Assembly (NCBI GenBank): GCA_963575745.1
Contig: CAUYUJ010020533.1
Location: 62,001 to 126,000 of the forward strand
Length of the DNA: 64,000 bases
DNA from: Prorocentrum cordatum
Taxonomy: Eukaryota > Sar > Dinophyceae > Prorocentrales > Prorocentraceae
Direction of reading: 5' to 3'
Shown: positions 11,936 to 24,228 of the stretch, in pieces
Layout of the letters: each line of letters starts with the position of its first letter
How positions within the stretch are numbered: position 1 is the first letter of the stretch
Position numbers and translations under genes: made by a program
The notes under the pieces: generated by a model
Told to the model about the DNA's origin: nothing
Database searches by the model: none
Seen by the model: only the letters and a program-made list of their open reading frames with translations

Positions 11936-12850
11936 CGTGAGTGGTGTGGCTGGGTGGTGTGGTTTGTGGTGTGGCTGGTGGGCTGGTGGTGTGGCTGGTG
12001 GTGTGGTTGGTGTGGCTGGTGGTGTGATTGGTGGTGTGGTTGGTGGTGTGGCTGGTGTGGTTTGTGGTGTGGCTGATGTGATCGGTGGCGTGGCTGGCGG
12101 CGCGGCTGAGGGTCTGGTAGTGCAGTTTGTTGGTGGCTTGTTGGTGGTGCGGTGTGTGGTGTGGCTGGTGAACTGGTGGTGTGGCTGGTGTTGTGGTCGG
12201 TGTGGTTGGTGGCGTGGTTGGTGGTGTGGTTGGTGGTGTGGCTGGTGTGGTTGGCGGTGTGGCTGGTGTGGTGAGTGGTGTGGCTGGCGGCGCAGCTGAT
12301 GGTCGGGTTGTGAAGTTTGTTGGTGGGTTGCTTGTGATTCGGTTTGTGGTGTGGCTGGTGAGCTGGTTGTGTGGCTGGTGGTGTGGTAGTGTGGTTGGTG
12401 GTGTGGTTGGTGGTGTGGTTGGTGGCTGGTGGCGTGGCTGTGATTGGTGGTGTGGCTGGCGGCGCGGCTGATGGTCTGATTGTGAAGTTTGTTGCTGGTG
12501 GATTGTTGGTGGTGTGGTGTGTGGTGTGGCTGGTGAGGTGGTGGTGTGGCTGGTGGTGTGGTTGGTGGTGTGGTTGGTGGCGTGGCTGGTGCGGAGGGTG
12601 TCGTGGCTGGTGTGGCTGGTGGTGTTGCTGGTGGCGCGGCTGATGGTCTAGTTGTGAAGTGTGCTGGTGGGCTGTTGGTGGTGGGGTTTGTGGAGTGGCT
12701 GGTGTGATGGGTGGTGTGGCTGGTGCTGTGGTCGGTGTGGCTGGTGGTGTGGTTGGTGGTGTGGTTGGTGGTGTGGCTGATGTGGTTGGTGGTGTGGCTG
12801 GCGTGGTTGGTGGTGTGGCTGGCGGCGCGGCTGATGGTCTGGTCGTTAAG
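11936..12850. repeat. Satellite array 2, inverted relative to array 1
   Basis: GGTGTGGCTGGTG steps with the GGCTGATGGTCTGGT marker recurring about every 170-190 bp (near 12110, 12295, 12470, 12640, 12835). It is the reverse complement of the 3.4-5.5 kb family. Confidence 0.9.
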
Positions 12851-12851
12851 T

Positions 12852-13712
12852 CCCACCAGCCCTCTGGGCTTAGGTGGTTTAGGGAGTGTCCTCTTCCACC
12901 CCGCCTTCTTCCCTTTCGGGGAGGGGTTTACCCCTCCCTTCTACCCCCTCCTCTGGACCTGGACGGGGCGCGCGGCGACGCGTTGGAGCGTCCAAGATGG
13001 CCTCGGCGAGGAAGCCACATTCATTGATGTTACTAAGGTTTTGTTGGCCTCCTGGGGGGGCGACGCTGATTCCCCCCCCCTTTCTTTGATAGATCCCCTC
13101 CAACATGGCACCAAGAAACGCCCCGGAGGCCCCAAGAGGTCCCAAGATGGCCCCAAGATGGCCCCAAAAGGCCCCCAGGGGGGGCCCCAAGAGACCCCCA
13201 AGATGCCCCAAGATACCCCCAAGAGGCCACAAAAGGATCACCGATATACGCAAGAAGTCCCCAGGACCGCCACGAGGCCCCAAAGACGGCCCAAGAGGCC
13301 CCCAAGCTAGCCATTGTCCTCCTCCTCCTCCTCTTGTTCTTCCTCCTCCCTCCCCCCCCTCCCTCTCCCCCTCCTCCTCCTCCTCCTCCTCCTCCTCCTC
13401 CTCCTCCTCCTCCTCCTTCTCCTTCTCCTCCTTCTCGTCTTCCACGCCCTCGCCCTCCCCCATCTCCTCATATTCATCTTCCCCCTCCTCCTCCTCCCCC
13501 TTCTCCTCCTGCTCGCTCCTCCTCCTGCCCCCTCCTCTTCCTCCTCTTACCCCGACGACGACGACTCCTCCTACATCCTCCCCCTCTTGGGGTATATGGC
13601 GGCTTACCCCGCCCTTTGTTATTCTGTATGCTCCCACGCTTCCCTCGTCACCTCCACTCCCCTGGGGCTCATTTCTGGACGGGCTGGTGGATATACGCAA
13701 AACATTTAGAAT
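12852..13712. repeat. 0.8-kb dispersed repeat, copy B, inserted in the satellite
   Basis: It interrupts satellite arrays 2 and 3: the unit breaks after GGTCTGGTCGTTAAGT and resumes at TTGTTGGTGGG. The part from 12988 on matches 8375-9197 but lacks the poly-T run. The first ~135 bp (CCACCAGCCCTCTGGGCTTA onward) has no counterpart in copy A. The GGCCCCAAGATGG block and CTC tract are shared. Confidence 0.85.
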
Positions 13713-16640
13713 TTGTTGGTGGGTTGTTGGTGGTGCGGTTTGTGGTGTGGCTGGTGAGTTGGTGGTGTGGCTGGTGGTGTTGTTGGTGTGGCTGGTGGTG
13801 TGGTTGGTGTGATTGGTGGTGTGGCTGGTGTGGTTGGTGGTGTGGCTGGCGTAGGTTGGTGTGGTTGGTGGTGTTGCCAATGTGGTTGGTGGTGTGGCTG
13901 GCGGCGCGGCTGATGGTCTGGTCGTGAAGTTTGGTGGTGGGTTGTTGGTGGTGTGGTTGGTGGTGTGGCTGATGTGGTTGGTGGTGTGGCTGGTGGCGTG
14001 GTTGGTGTGGCTGGTGGCATGGTTGGTAGTGTGGTTGGTGGTGTGGTTGGTGATGTGGTTGGTGGTGTGGCTGGTGTGGTTGGTGGTGTGGCTGGCGGCG
14101 CGGCTGATGGCCTGGTTGTGACGTTTGGGGTTGGTGGTGTTGTTTGTGGTGTGGCTGGTGGGCTGGTGGTGTGGCTGGTGGTGTGGTCGGTGTGGATGGT
14201 GGTGTGGCTGGTGGTGTGGTTGGTGGTGTGGCTGGTGTGGTTGGTGGTGTGGCTGGTGTGATTGGTGATGTGGCTGGCGGCGCGGCTGATGGTCTGGTTC
14301 TGGAGTTTGTTGGTGGGTTGTTGGTGGTGCGGTTTGTGGTGTGGCTGGTGGGCTGGTGGTGTGGCTGGTGGTGTGGTTAGTGTGGCTGGTGGTGTGGTTG
14401 GTGGTGTGGCTGGTGGTGTGGCTGGTGTGTCTGGTGGTTTGGCTGGTGTGGTTGATGGTGTGGCTGCTGGCGCCGCGGCTGATGGTCTGGGTAATGAAGT
14501 TTGTTGGTTGGTTGTTGGTGGTGCGGTTTGTGTTGTGGCTGATGAGCTGGTGGTGTGGCTGGTGGTGTGGTTGGTGGTGTGGCTGATGTGGTTGGTGGTG
14601 TGGCTGGTGTGGTTGGTGGTGTGGCTGGCGGCGCGGCTGATGGTCTGGTCGTGAAGTTTGGTGGTGGGTTGTTGGTGGTGTGGTTTGTGGCGTCGCTGGT
14701 GGTGTGGTTGGTGTGGCTGGTGGTGTGGTTGGTGTGGCTGGTGGTGTGGTTGGTGGTGCGGCTGATGCGGTTGGTGGTGATGCCGTGGTGCGTGGTTGGT
14801 GGCGTGGCTGGCTCGCGGCTGATAGTCTGGTTGTGAAGGTTGTTGGTGGGTGGGCTGGTGAGCTGGTGGTGTGGCTGGTGGTGTGGTTGGTGTGGCTGGT
14901 GGTGTGGTTGGTGGTGTGGTTGGTGGTGCGGCTGGTGTGGTTGGTGGCGTGGCTGGTGTGGTTGGTGGTGTGGCTGGCGGGGCGGCTGGTGGTCTGGTTG
15001 TGAAATTGTGTTGGTGGTGCGGTTTGTGGTGTTGCTGGTGAGCTGTTGGTGTGGTTGGTGGTGTGGTTGGTGTGGTTGGTGGTGTGGTTTGTGGTGCGAC
15101 TGGCGTGGTTGGTGGTGTGTTTGGTGTGATTGATGGCGTGGCTGGCGGCGCGGCTGATGGTCTGGTTGTGGAGTGGAGTGTGTTACTGGGTCGTTGGTGG
15201 TGCGGTTTGTGTTGTGGCTGATGGGCTGTTGGTGTGGCTGGTGGTGTGGTTGGTGTGGCTGGTGGTGTGGTTGGTGGTTTGGTTGGCGGTGTGGCTGGCG
15301 TGGTTGGTGGTGTGGTTGGTGGTGTGGTTGGTGGCGTGGCTGTTGTGGTTTGTGGTGTGGCTGGTGTGGTTGGCGGTGTGGCTGGCGGCACGGCTGATGA
15401 TCTGGTTGTGAGGTTTGCTGTTGGGTTGCTGGTGGTGCGTTTTGTGTTGTGGCTGAAGAGCTGTTGGTGTGGTTGGTGGTGTGGTTGGTGTGGTTGGTGG
15501 TGTGGTTGGTTGTGGGGTTGGTGGTGTGGCTGGTGTGATTGGTGGTGTGGCTGGCGGCGCGGCTGACTGTATGGTTGTGGAGTTTGTTGGTGGTGCGGTT
15601 TGTGTTGTGGCTGGTGAGCTGGTGGCGTGGCTGGTGGTGTGGTTGGCACGGCTGGTGGTGTGGTTGGTGGTGTGGTTGGTGGTGTGGGCTGGCGTGGTTG
15701 GTGGTGATGCCATGGTGCGGTTGGTGGTGTGGCTGGCGGCGCGGCAGATGGTTTGGTAGTGACATTTGTCGGTGGGTTGTTGGTGGTGCGGTTTGTGGTG
15801 TTGCTGGTGAGCTGGTGGTGTGGCTGGTGGTGTGGTTGGTGTGGCTGGTGGTGTGTGGTTGGTGGTGTGGTTGGTGGTGTTGCTGGTGTGGTTCGTGGTG
15901 TGGCTGGTGTGGTTGGTGGTGTGGCTGGCGGCGCGGCTGATGGTCTGGTTGTGGAGTTTGTTGGTGGGCTGCTGGCGGTGATGGTTGTGGTGTGGCTGGT
16001 GGGCTGGTGGTTTAACTGGTGGTGTGGTTGGTGTGGCTGGTGGTGTGGTTGGTGGCGTGGTTGGTGGTGTGGCTGGTGCGGTTGGTCAAAGTGTGGCTGG
16101 TGTGGTTGGTGGTGTGGCTGGTGGCGCAGCGGATGGTATGGTTGTGAAGTTTGTCGGCGGTGTGGTCTGTGGTGTGGCTGGTGAGCTGGCGGTGTGGCTG
16201 GTGGTGTGGTTGGTGAGGCTGGTTTTGTGGTGTGGTGGGTGGTGTGGGCTGGTGTGGTTGGTGGTGATGCAGTGGTGTGGTTGGTGGCGTGGCTGGCGGC
16301 GCGGCTGATGGCATGGTTGTGGAGTTTGTTGGTGGGTTGTTGGTGGTGAGGTTTGTGGTGTGGCTGGTGGGCTGGTGGTGTGGCTGGTGGTGTGATTGGT
16401 GTGGCTGGTGGTGTGGTTGGTGGTGTGGTTGGTGGTGTGGCTGGCGTGGATGGTGGTGTGGCTGGTGTGATTGGTCGCGTGGCTGGCGGCGCGGCTGATG
16501 GTCTCATTGTGAAGTTTGTTGGGTTGCTGGTGGTGTGGCTGGTGGTGTGGCTGGTGAGCTGGTGGTGTGGCTGGTGGTGTGATTGGTGTGGCTGGTGGTG
16601 TGGTTGGTGGCGTGGCAAGTGGTCGGGTGGTGCGATTGGT
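13713..16640. repeat. Satellite array 3, inverted relative to array 1
   Basis: About fifteen higher-order units of 160-200 bp with the GGCGCGGCTGATGGTCTGG marker, in the same orientation as array 2. The right end decays into simpler GGTGTGG DNA by 16.88 kb. Open frames on both strands are artefacts. Confidence 0.9.
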
Positions 16641-16880
16641 ATTGTTGTTTGTGGTCTTGTGGTGCGGTTCGCGGTGTGGGTGGTCGTGTGGTGCGGTTCG
16701 CGGTGTCGGTGGGGTGGTGGTGGTGGTGTGGTTGGTGGTGGGGTGGTGTGGGGGGGGGTGTGGCTAGTGCTCTGGTTGTGGTGTTGGTGGTGTGGTCGGT
16801 GGCCTCGTTGGGGCGCTGGTGTTGGTGGTTGGTTGGTGGTTGTTGGTGGCGAGGTCGGCGTGGTTTTCGCGTAGGCGGTT

Positions 16881-18107
16881 GGTCGGGGTCACCCGAAATC
16901 CGCTCAGACAGTGCTGAGGGTTCGCTTGTGTACCCAGGCGAACATACGCCTATGAAGGTAATGCAGAACCCAAGGCACGCGCGCGAACACGTCGCGCGGC
17001 CAGTCGTCGGCGGGCGGCGGGTGGCGCGCGTCACCTGCGCGTGCCCTTGGGCCACCGCTAAGAGTTGATTAAATTCAATGGCCAACATTGCGACGCCTTC
17101 CCCGCGGGCGATGCAGCGCCCGCAGCGCGAGCGGGCGAGCGCGCAGCGCAGCGCGCTAGCCTAATTTGTCGTTCTGTGGTGGACCCAGGTTAACCTGGCA
17201 ATCCGACCCGCCACCGCTGGGGGCTAACTTTAGTGCCGCTGCCAGCGCGACAACTTATCACTTGTGGATGTATGCGCGCAAATCACGATGCGCGAACGCG
17301 TGCGCGTCGGTCGGCGCGCGGGGGGCGTGACACGTGTCACGTCCCTCGTGCCGCTCAACTTCTGTTGCGGGACTACGTTGGTTCCACGGCCGTCGTCAAG
17401 ACGGCAAGCCTAGCGTGGACAAGGCAAAACCCGAATGGTTAGATCAAGTGAATATTGGCCAACTGGCCCTGCGTAAACGAGGGGCAGTTACCCAACCGCA
17501 GAGTTGACAGGGCGTGAGAACGCGCAGTTCGGAGGCGCGATCTGCACTGCAGCGGGCCTGTAGGCCTTGAGCCATGGGCCAAGCAAATAACACATATCAC
17601 ATGTTGTGTAGTGTATGCGGATGCTGCCCAGCCCGAAGGATGGGGATGGGCGGCAAGGGGGGGGGAGCGGAGGAGGGAGAGGCGAAGGGAGAGGGCTGGT
17701 TTCCCCCCACCCTCAGCCCCCCCTTCCCCTCCGCCCCCTCCCCTCCCCCTCCCTCCCTCTTCTGCCCCAGCCCCCCGCGGGCGCGCGCAGCGCGCGCGGG
17801 GCCCCGAGCGGCCTGGAAGCCGTCGACGCCGCCGCAGGTCCAGTCGGGAAGGGGGGGTGCGGCGGTGCGGCGAGGGCGGTTCCTCCTCCTCCTCCTCCTC
17901 CTCCTCCCTTCTTCTGGTCCTGAGTTGTCTTCCCTTCCGCCTCCTCCTTTCCTCCTGCGCCCGCTGCCGCCCCTCGTCGCCTTGCCGCTCGGTCGTCGTC
18001 GGTCGCAATCGGTCGCCATCCTACTCGTGTTTCTAATCCGCTTTGACGCGGTGCTCGAATTGACGTGTTTCTTGTGTTTGTTTGCGGCAATGCTGCCCGA
18101 TATAATG
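16881..18107. other. GC-rich intergenic region without supported gene
   Basis: Mixed DNA with CG-rich runs (16975-17160), a G-rich then C-rich switch (17640-17800) and a CTC tract (17880-17915). Frames here are short or low complexity. Confidence 0.4.
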
Positions 18108-21100
18108 TTACGTTTTGTTGTTCGTGGGCGTCGGCTGCGCTCGGACCTTTACCCCCCCCTCCCATCCCTTGCCATAGCGCAGATCTCCTCTAGAGATCAT
18201 TCCACCACGCAGTGCCTTCCAGGGTCGCCAAAGCAACGCCACCAAACAAGTAGGGAGCATGCGCGGAGCCCTGCAGGGATGCGATTTCTTAGTGATGTGA
18301 GGATGTGATGTGATGATGATGGTGATGGTGATGATGTGTTTTGCAACAGCCTTCGCCTTCCCACGTACAGCTGGTGGGAACATCTCGCGAAACTTGGCCA
18401 TGTGCTGCTTGCCGAGCTCCTCCAGCTCGGCCTGCGTCGAACCCTCTGGGGGGTAGAACTCGGGATCCAGCAGCCATGTCCAGAGCTCCTCGTCTGTAGC
18501 GCGACGGCCCGTGACAGGGGGCGGTCGGCATTTGTGATGGAACAAACAACACACCTTGATAGACCGCTGTGGCCTATCTTTGTCACTCGGCCACTCCCGC
18601 TGCGTAGCGATCAAGGGCAGCTGGGACCATGGGCTCAGTGAGCAGGAGATGTAGCCTGAGAGCACGTCTCTCTGAGCAGCTGCACACGCCTCGGCTGCCG
18701 ATGGCATCGGTGGCGCTGGGTGGCCACCCCCAGCTATGGCTACATGCAAGGCAACCGCATCCTTCTCAATGTCAGACTCTGGATCCCCCTCCACTGGTGC
18801 TCCCGCATCGCCAGGCTCGGGGTCAGCGAGCGCACCAACGCCCGCCATGTCCAGCGCGTGCTCGAGGGCCTCCTCTATGTCGGCAATGATGTCAGCGGGA
18901 AGGCCCTCGCCATCGGCATGCTCGAAGAGCTCGCACTCGGCGTCGCCCGCCGCCTCGAGGCCGGCCTGGGAATCCAGGATGGCGTCGGCGACGGCGGCCA
19001 CGCCGTTGGCGGACGCAGCTGCAGCAGGCTGAGAGCGACGACTGGACTCGGCAGCGCCACCCTGACCGACGCACTTCTTCTGCGCCTTGGCAACGCCAGC
19101 TTGGAAAGGGTCACACATGTTAAGACCCTTTGGCATGACATGCTGCGATGCTGGGGCTTTTCTCTTCATTGGGCAAGGGGCGCCCACGGCATCCACGACC
19201 ATGTCCATAAGGCAATCACCGAGCTTGAAATTCAATTTCGTGATTGACCAAACTTCATCAGGGAAATCCGAAACTATGTGGTTGGCCACGCTGTCAGTGG
19301 TCATGAACACAAACGTATTGAACCTGTCACTCAAATGCGACATGATTCTTCTGACCCGCAAGACAAAAGGCCCATCTGGCAGTGCAAAGTGCGGCTCGCT
19401 TTCGGCGCACTCGCCCTTGAGATAACAGGCGCAGAAAGTCTGCACTATTGGCCTCCATCGGCAACTGACGAGCAACACGGCCAGGCACACGTCGGGCAAG
19501 CGAGGGCGGGGGCCCGTCCGCTGGCCACGGAGCAGAAGCAAACCTTTGCACAAGGAACGGTCGCATTCGGGTATTGTCGAAACAACTTGGTGTAAGTAAG
19601 CCTCGAATGATTCAAACTTGGCCTTCACGCTCGCCTCCATGCCGTGCGTGCACACTGGCTTCAATTTTGAATGGCATCCAGCGACGACGTTTCGGCCTAT
19701 CTCTCGAACCCCTGGGAGGCTCGAGCACCTCTTCTCAGCCGTCAACACAAAATTTGCAGAGTCGTGGCGGCTCTTATCGCGCCGATCCTTCCAGCCAGCT
19801 TCGCAGTACTTGCGAGCGTAAACAGACGCATCCACAGGGCTAGATGCGTTGCCGCCCCCTTCGAAAGAGTGCCAAATGCACCCGATGCAGCCTTCCGCTC
19901 GTTTCGTCGCCCCCCCCCCCCCGCCGCCTGAATTGAGGGCGGGGGGGGGGTGGCGCGGGAGGGGGGGCGGAGAGTGCGAGGGAGTGGGCCAGCGGTGCAC
20001 GATAAGGCGCACGGTCACGCGGGTGCGGTCACGCCGCCTTGGCGCCATCGCACCATCGTGCTCGCTCCCCCCTTCCCTCGCACGCACAAGGATGGATGGC
20101 TGCATCAGTGCATTTGGACCCCCTTCTGGCCACGCACGCCCCACACAGGGACAAAGGCTGCAGGCTGGTCGTCGGCGATGGGCAGAGCTTGCCCTCGAGG
20201 TAACAAATTCCCAAGACGTTTAGCTGCAGCCAACCGTCGCCACTCCTCATGCTCGGCACTCGGCAGCTGTTCGAACTTCGCCTCCATTTCTTTATAAAAA
20301 GATGATATCTCGTCCTGCGTGAGCGGCCGATCAGGAGCGGTGAGTTCCTTGAACACCGACAACTTCAAATTTAACCACAACGTCTTCGCTTGTTGTGGTG
20401 TCTTGGCTTTTGGGGGCGGCGGCGGTGGAGGCGGCAGCGCAAGGTGAACTGGGTCATCGCCATGGTTCTCCATGTGTTGGGTTCTCACCTGCTTTGCGAA
20501 CACACGGTTGATCCCTGCCGTGACGCTTCTGGCACCTGTGTCAGACCGAATATCACGTCGAAGTTGGTTGTGCGATCTCTCCGAGAAATCAATCGAATGC
20601 TCGGCATGGGCAACTACGCGCATGATCGAAACACCTCGGCTCAACATGTCCGCTGGAGTCGGGCAGGCATCTCGCAACCGTTCCGAGAACAATGAGAGGC
20701 AATGACGCGGCCAGTCCAGGAAAGCATCGACGATCTCGTGTTTCCTCTCATCGCTCACACTCGGTTCGCACAACTTCAACAATGAATACGGCGGGGCCGA
20801 CATTCGCCGCTCAAAGTGCCCGTGCATGGACGCAGCCAATTGTAACACGTATGCCCTGGACCAGTGCCGCTGACCTCAGATGCAAAAACATGACGACGGC
20901 CACGGGGGGGGGAGGTGACGCGCGTGAAGAGAGGAATATAGCATGAGGGAGGCGATAGCATTCGGTAAAGCGGCATGTCATGGAACTGCCAGCGGCGAGG
21001 GGGATAGTGGTGATGAGTGCCCCCAGGAAGTGGGTGAGCGAGGAGACATGGGATAGGGCGGCTGGGGCCCAGATGAGAAAGAGCAACAAGGATCTGAAAC

Positions 21101-21136
21101 GGAAGGGCGAGGGAGGGAGGGGGGGGGATGGGGCGG

Positions 21137-21177
<41 letters not shown>

Positions 21178-23384
21178 GACCGAGCTGTGGACTAGCCTCC
21201 GAACAAGTGGCTGTTAAGGCCACGGCTTTCGTCCAGGAAATCACCGCCGAGCCCTTGGAATACTTCCCAGTACTCAGCCCCTGGCCGAAAATCTGACAAC
21301 ATTCTGACAAATCTGTCCTGGGTCATTGCGATGGGACCGTATTCCTCGTGAACCAGCCCGCCGAGCGTGATGCGATCGGCGAGCACGTCGTACATGCAGC
21401 TTTCGACGTGCTGCATGCCGCTGACAACAACACCGAGGCTCCAAACAGTTGATTTGTCACAGAAGGCTTGTGTGATCCGAAGGAGTCTCATTTTGTTCTT
21501 AGCAGCGTAGTCGTCGTCGTCATTCTCGATCAGCTTTTTCAAAGTTTCCTCTATGCCGTCATACAATTTCCAAGATGATTTCATGCCATCCAGCGCCGAT
21601 GGAAATACGCCTGCCGCCAGATGCCCAAGACATATCTTTTTCAAAACGCGGTGTAAGTACGTCCAGCGCCCCTGTGTTTGGTCATCCCACCCACGATTGC
21701 TAAAAAAATTGATAAGCGGTAAAGCGACTTTTTCAAAGCTCTCCTCCCGCGATGAACAGCAAGGCGCGCCAATTCGACCACCTGCTAAATGCTCAGGGGA
21801 CCCTTCTGCGATGCAACGCCAATGCGTCAACTGAGCTTCACCAAAATCAACATTATCGGCCAGCCGCTTGATCAACGCATCAATGGATTCGCGCGTGGAG
21901 GGAGTGCATGTCCGCAGCTTCTGCCGACGACTGGGGGGATCGGAGACCTTGCGGTCAGGAGTTGCAAGCATGTCGATCCACCGCTGAGCTCTCGCGTGCA
22001 ACTCTGGAGGCCTCTGCTGCCACTTCACGCGGAAAACTTTGTCAACCTGTACAAACAAATTCGACCGAAGAGAATTGCAATTCGTCGCAGAGCGCAGGAA
22101 TGCCGTCAACGTGTGAGCCTTGGCCGTGGTGGCCTGCGCTATCTTAGGCGCTTGCTTCACGAGCTGGAAGCCGTGCAAGGAGCAAGGCTCCGCAAACGGT
22201 AGAATAGTTTTTGGCATGCCAGGTCTGTCCAAACAACATTTTGACATCAGCCATTCCAACGCTAACCAATTTGCAGCAGCCCTGTCAATGCAAAACGAAA
22301 GGATGCACACGGCAGCATTGGGCGTGATAGCATGCATATCTGTCAGACTGTCGAATCTAAACGGTGCCCTCCTCATTACCCCCTCCAACAAATAATCTGA
22401 CGTTTGGTGGGCCAACACGAGGCCTCTGCAAAAATACGGTTGCGCATCGACCCTTTCATCGGAAACCCATTTTTCCATTCTCCACATTTGCATCATGACT
22501 TCTGACCCAACGGCCTTGTTGGAGGGGATCTCACCGAACCTACTGAAGGGGATGATTGACTTAATTCTCTGTTTCGTCTCATCCCACTGCCCAAGGATCA
22601 TGCGAACAACGTTCGTGGGAAAACTGCTGGCTGAACCAGAAACATCAACATGCTTGTCGAACATACGATCTCTGCAGTTGTCTTGCAGCTCTGATGCTGC
22701 TGCCACAAACACAGATGCAGACACATTTTGCAACCTTTTCATGGGTTCGTTGCCTCGGATCGTGGGCGACATGGCTAACTTAGACAACACAGCGGCCCGC
22801 CTCTCGCCCATGGAGTGCGAATTCGAAGGTTTCGAGCCGAGCATACGAGCCACAATCGGGAAGCTGGCCGCCACATCGCCCAACGCAGCGTTGGCAGCGG
22901 ACGCCCTCTCTTTGAACACATCTACGTCGGTTCTGGCTTTTTTCAATGCTTTCATATCCCGAGCGTGTTGCATCAACTCAGGAGAAGATCTCTGATATTT
23001 CACTTTCGATGTCTCGTGAGGGCGAGTCGCCAACGATGTCAGTCTGTCCAAATCACCATCTGATGCGATTGGGCACACACGGACGATGCTCTCGTCGGGC
23101 GGGCTTCTGCGATCGGGCGGCGGAGCAGCTTTGGCACTCGGGCGGGGGCGCCGCCGCCCGCTGGACCCAGCCAAACCAACCAAGCGCGCCAATTCGGCGG
23201 CGCCCCCGATATCATCCATGGTGGCCGTCCGAAGCCACCTCTCTGCACGAAGAAACTCCAACAAAAAAACAAGCTTGAGGCAAAATGCCTCCGGAAGGAC
23301 GGACCACCTGGACGCAACCTCAAATCTAAGTTGGGATAAGGTTCCTGCGTGCTGTGACGGCGGGAGGGGGGCATGGTGAACCAA
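18108..23384 (-). CDS. Large multi-exon protein, possible DDE/hAT-like transposase relative
   Basis: Three long frames join through two inferred introns. Exon 1 runs 23384-21197. The intron 21196-20875 starts GC after GGAG and ends TGAG|GT. Exon 2 runs 20874-20194. The intron 20193-19892 starts at a GCAAG-like donor. Exon 3 starts at 19891. Each junction restores frame, joining e.g. LLPRG to CIGCIWHSF. In exon 1, IDRAAANW (Asp367, Asn372) followed by PCSLHGFQL (Cys401, His404) resembles the D...CxxH spacing of hAT-type RNase H-fold transposases. Exon 2 has SERSHNQLRRD. This is pattern inference only. Exon 3 has an Ala/Glu-rich middle and ends near a GTACGT donor or at the stop at 18108. Both introns hold G or C homopolymers (39 G at 21138-21176). 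The 5' end may lie further upstream. Confidence 0.65.
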
Positions 23385-23394
23385 TACTTAGCTC

Positions 23395-23520
23395 GCAATA
23401 AAAGGGACCCTCCTTTGCAATCAGGCAAGTCAGCGATCCTAGTGACACAAGCAAGGCACTGATCCCCAAACGACACCTTGTGGTTGCACTCTAGGCGGGA
23501 AGTCAGAAAAACGTTCGACG
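23395..23520 (-). CDS. Possible upstream exon of the preceding gene, Cys/His cluster
   Basis: A short minus-strand segment reads CNHKVSFGDQCLACVTRIAD followed by LPDCKGGSLLLRAKYW. The Cys-His and CxxC spacing resembles the zinc-type cluster seen at 9261-10685. It lies directly 5' of the long frame and in a different phase, so an intron would be needed (possible donor GTATTG). Exact borders are not resolved. Confidence 0.35.
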
Positions 23521-24228
23521 ACCCTCATAACGAATTGGGGGGGGGGTCTCGTCCTGTCGGCCCGTGCGGGGCCAGAAAGAAATGCGCGTGACGTGGCACG
23601 CAACCAGTTTCTTCCGCCAGCTTCCGAGGGAGCTTCGCCGTCCAAACGCGCCCGACCCCCCCCCCCGCTGAGGCACTTCTCGTCATCCGCCAACTTGGAA
23701 TATTGGGAAGCCCTTACATGACCGAAAACAAAACAACCTGTGGCCAAACCTTCCGAGACGGCGCTTCCCGTCACCCACCAAGCGGATTACCTAGGAACCC
23801 TGCCGATATTTCTGGTGATCTTTGCTTGAATACACATGTTTGGCAGGCATTCGGCCAACTGTGCGCCCCGTGGAAATCCCATGTCCCCGTCACCCCATTT
23901 CAGATTTCCCTTTCCATCGTCGGTAAGGCCCCCCCTCTTTCCAACGGGGCGTCCTAAAGAAAAACGCGTGTCACACAGCTGTTGAACTGAGGGCGGTGGG
24001 AAGGGAATGGTAAACGCATGGTAACTGAGAGAGAGAGCACGGGGGATAAATAATACAACGGGGAGAGAAAGGGGGGACAGATGAGGGTCTGAGTAAATGA
24101 TCAGGATTTTTTATGCTGTATAATTATTTTGTCATTTGGGTCATCGAGATCGACGAAAACAAAAAAGTGTAGATCCTGGGCCCTTGGATTTGGGCGCTCC
24201 TATAGAGGGCCTCCCACCCAGCCAAACC
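23521..24228. other. Intergenic or exon-bearing DNA, strand undecided
   Basis: Around 23791-23935 both strands give protein-like frames (minus ending at a GTAATC donor, plus ending at a GTAAGG donor). Composition does not decide between them. The rest, including a purine-rich stretch at 24020-24090, shows nothing. Confidence 0.3.
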
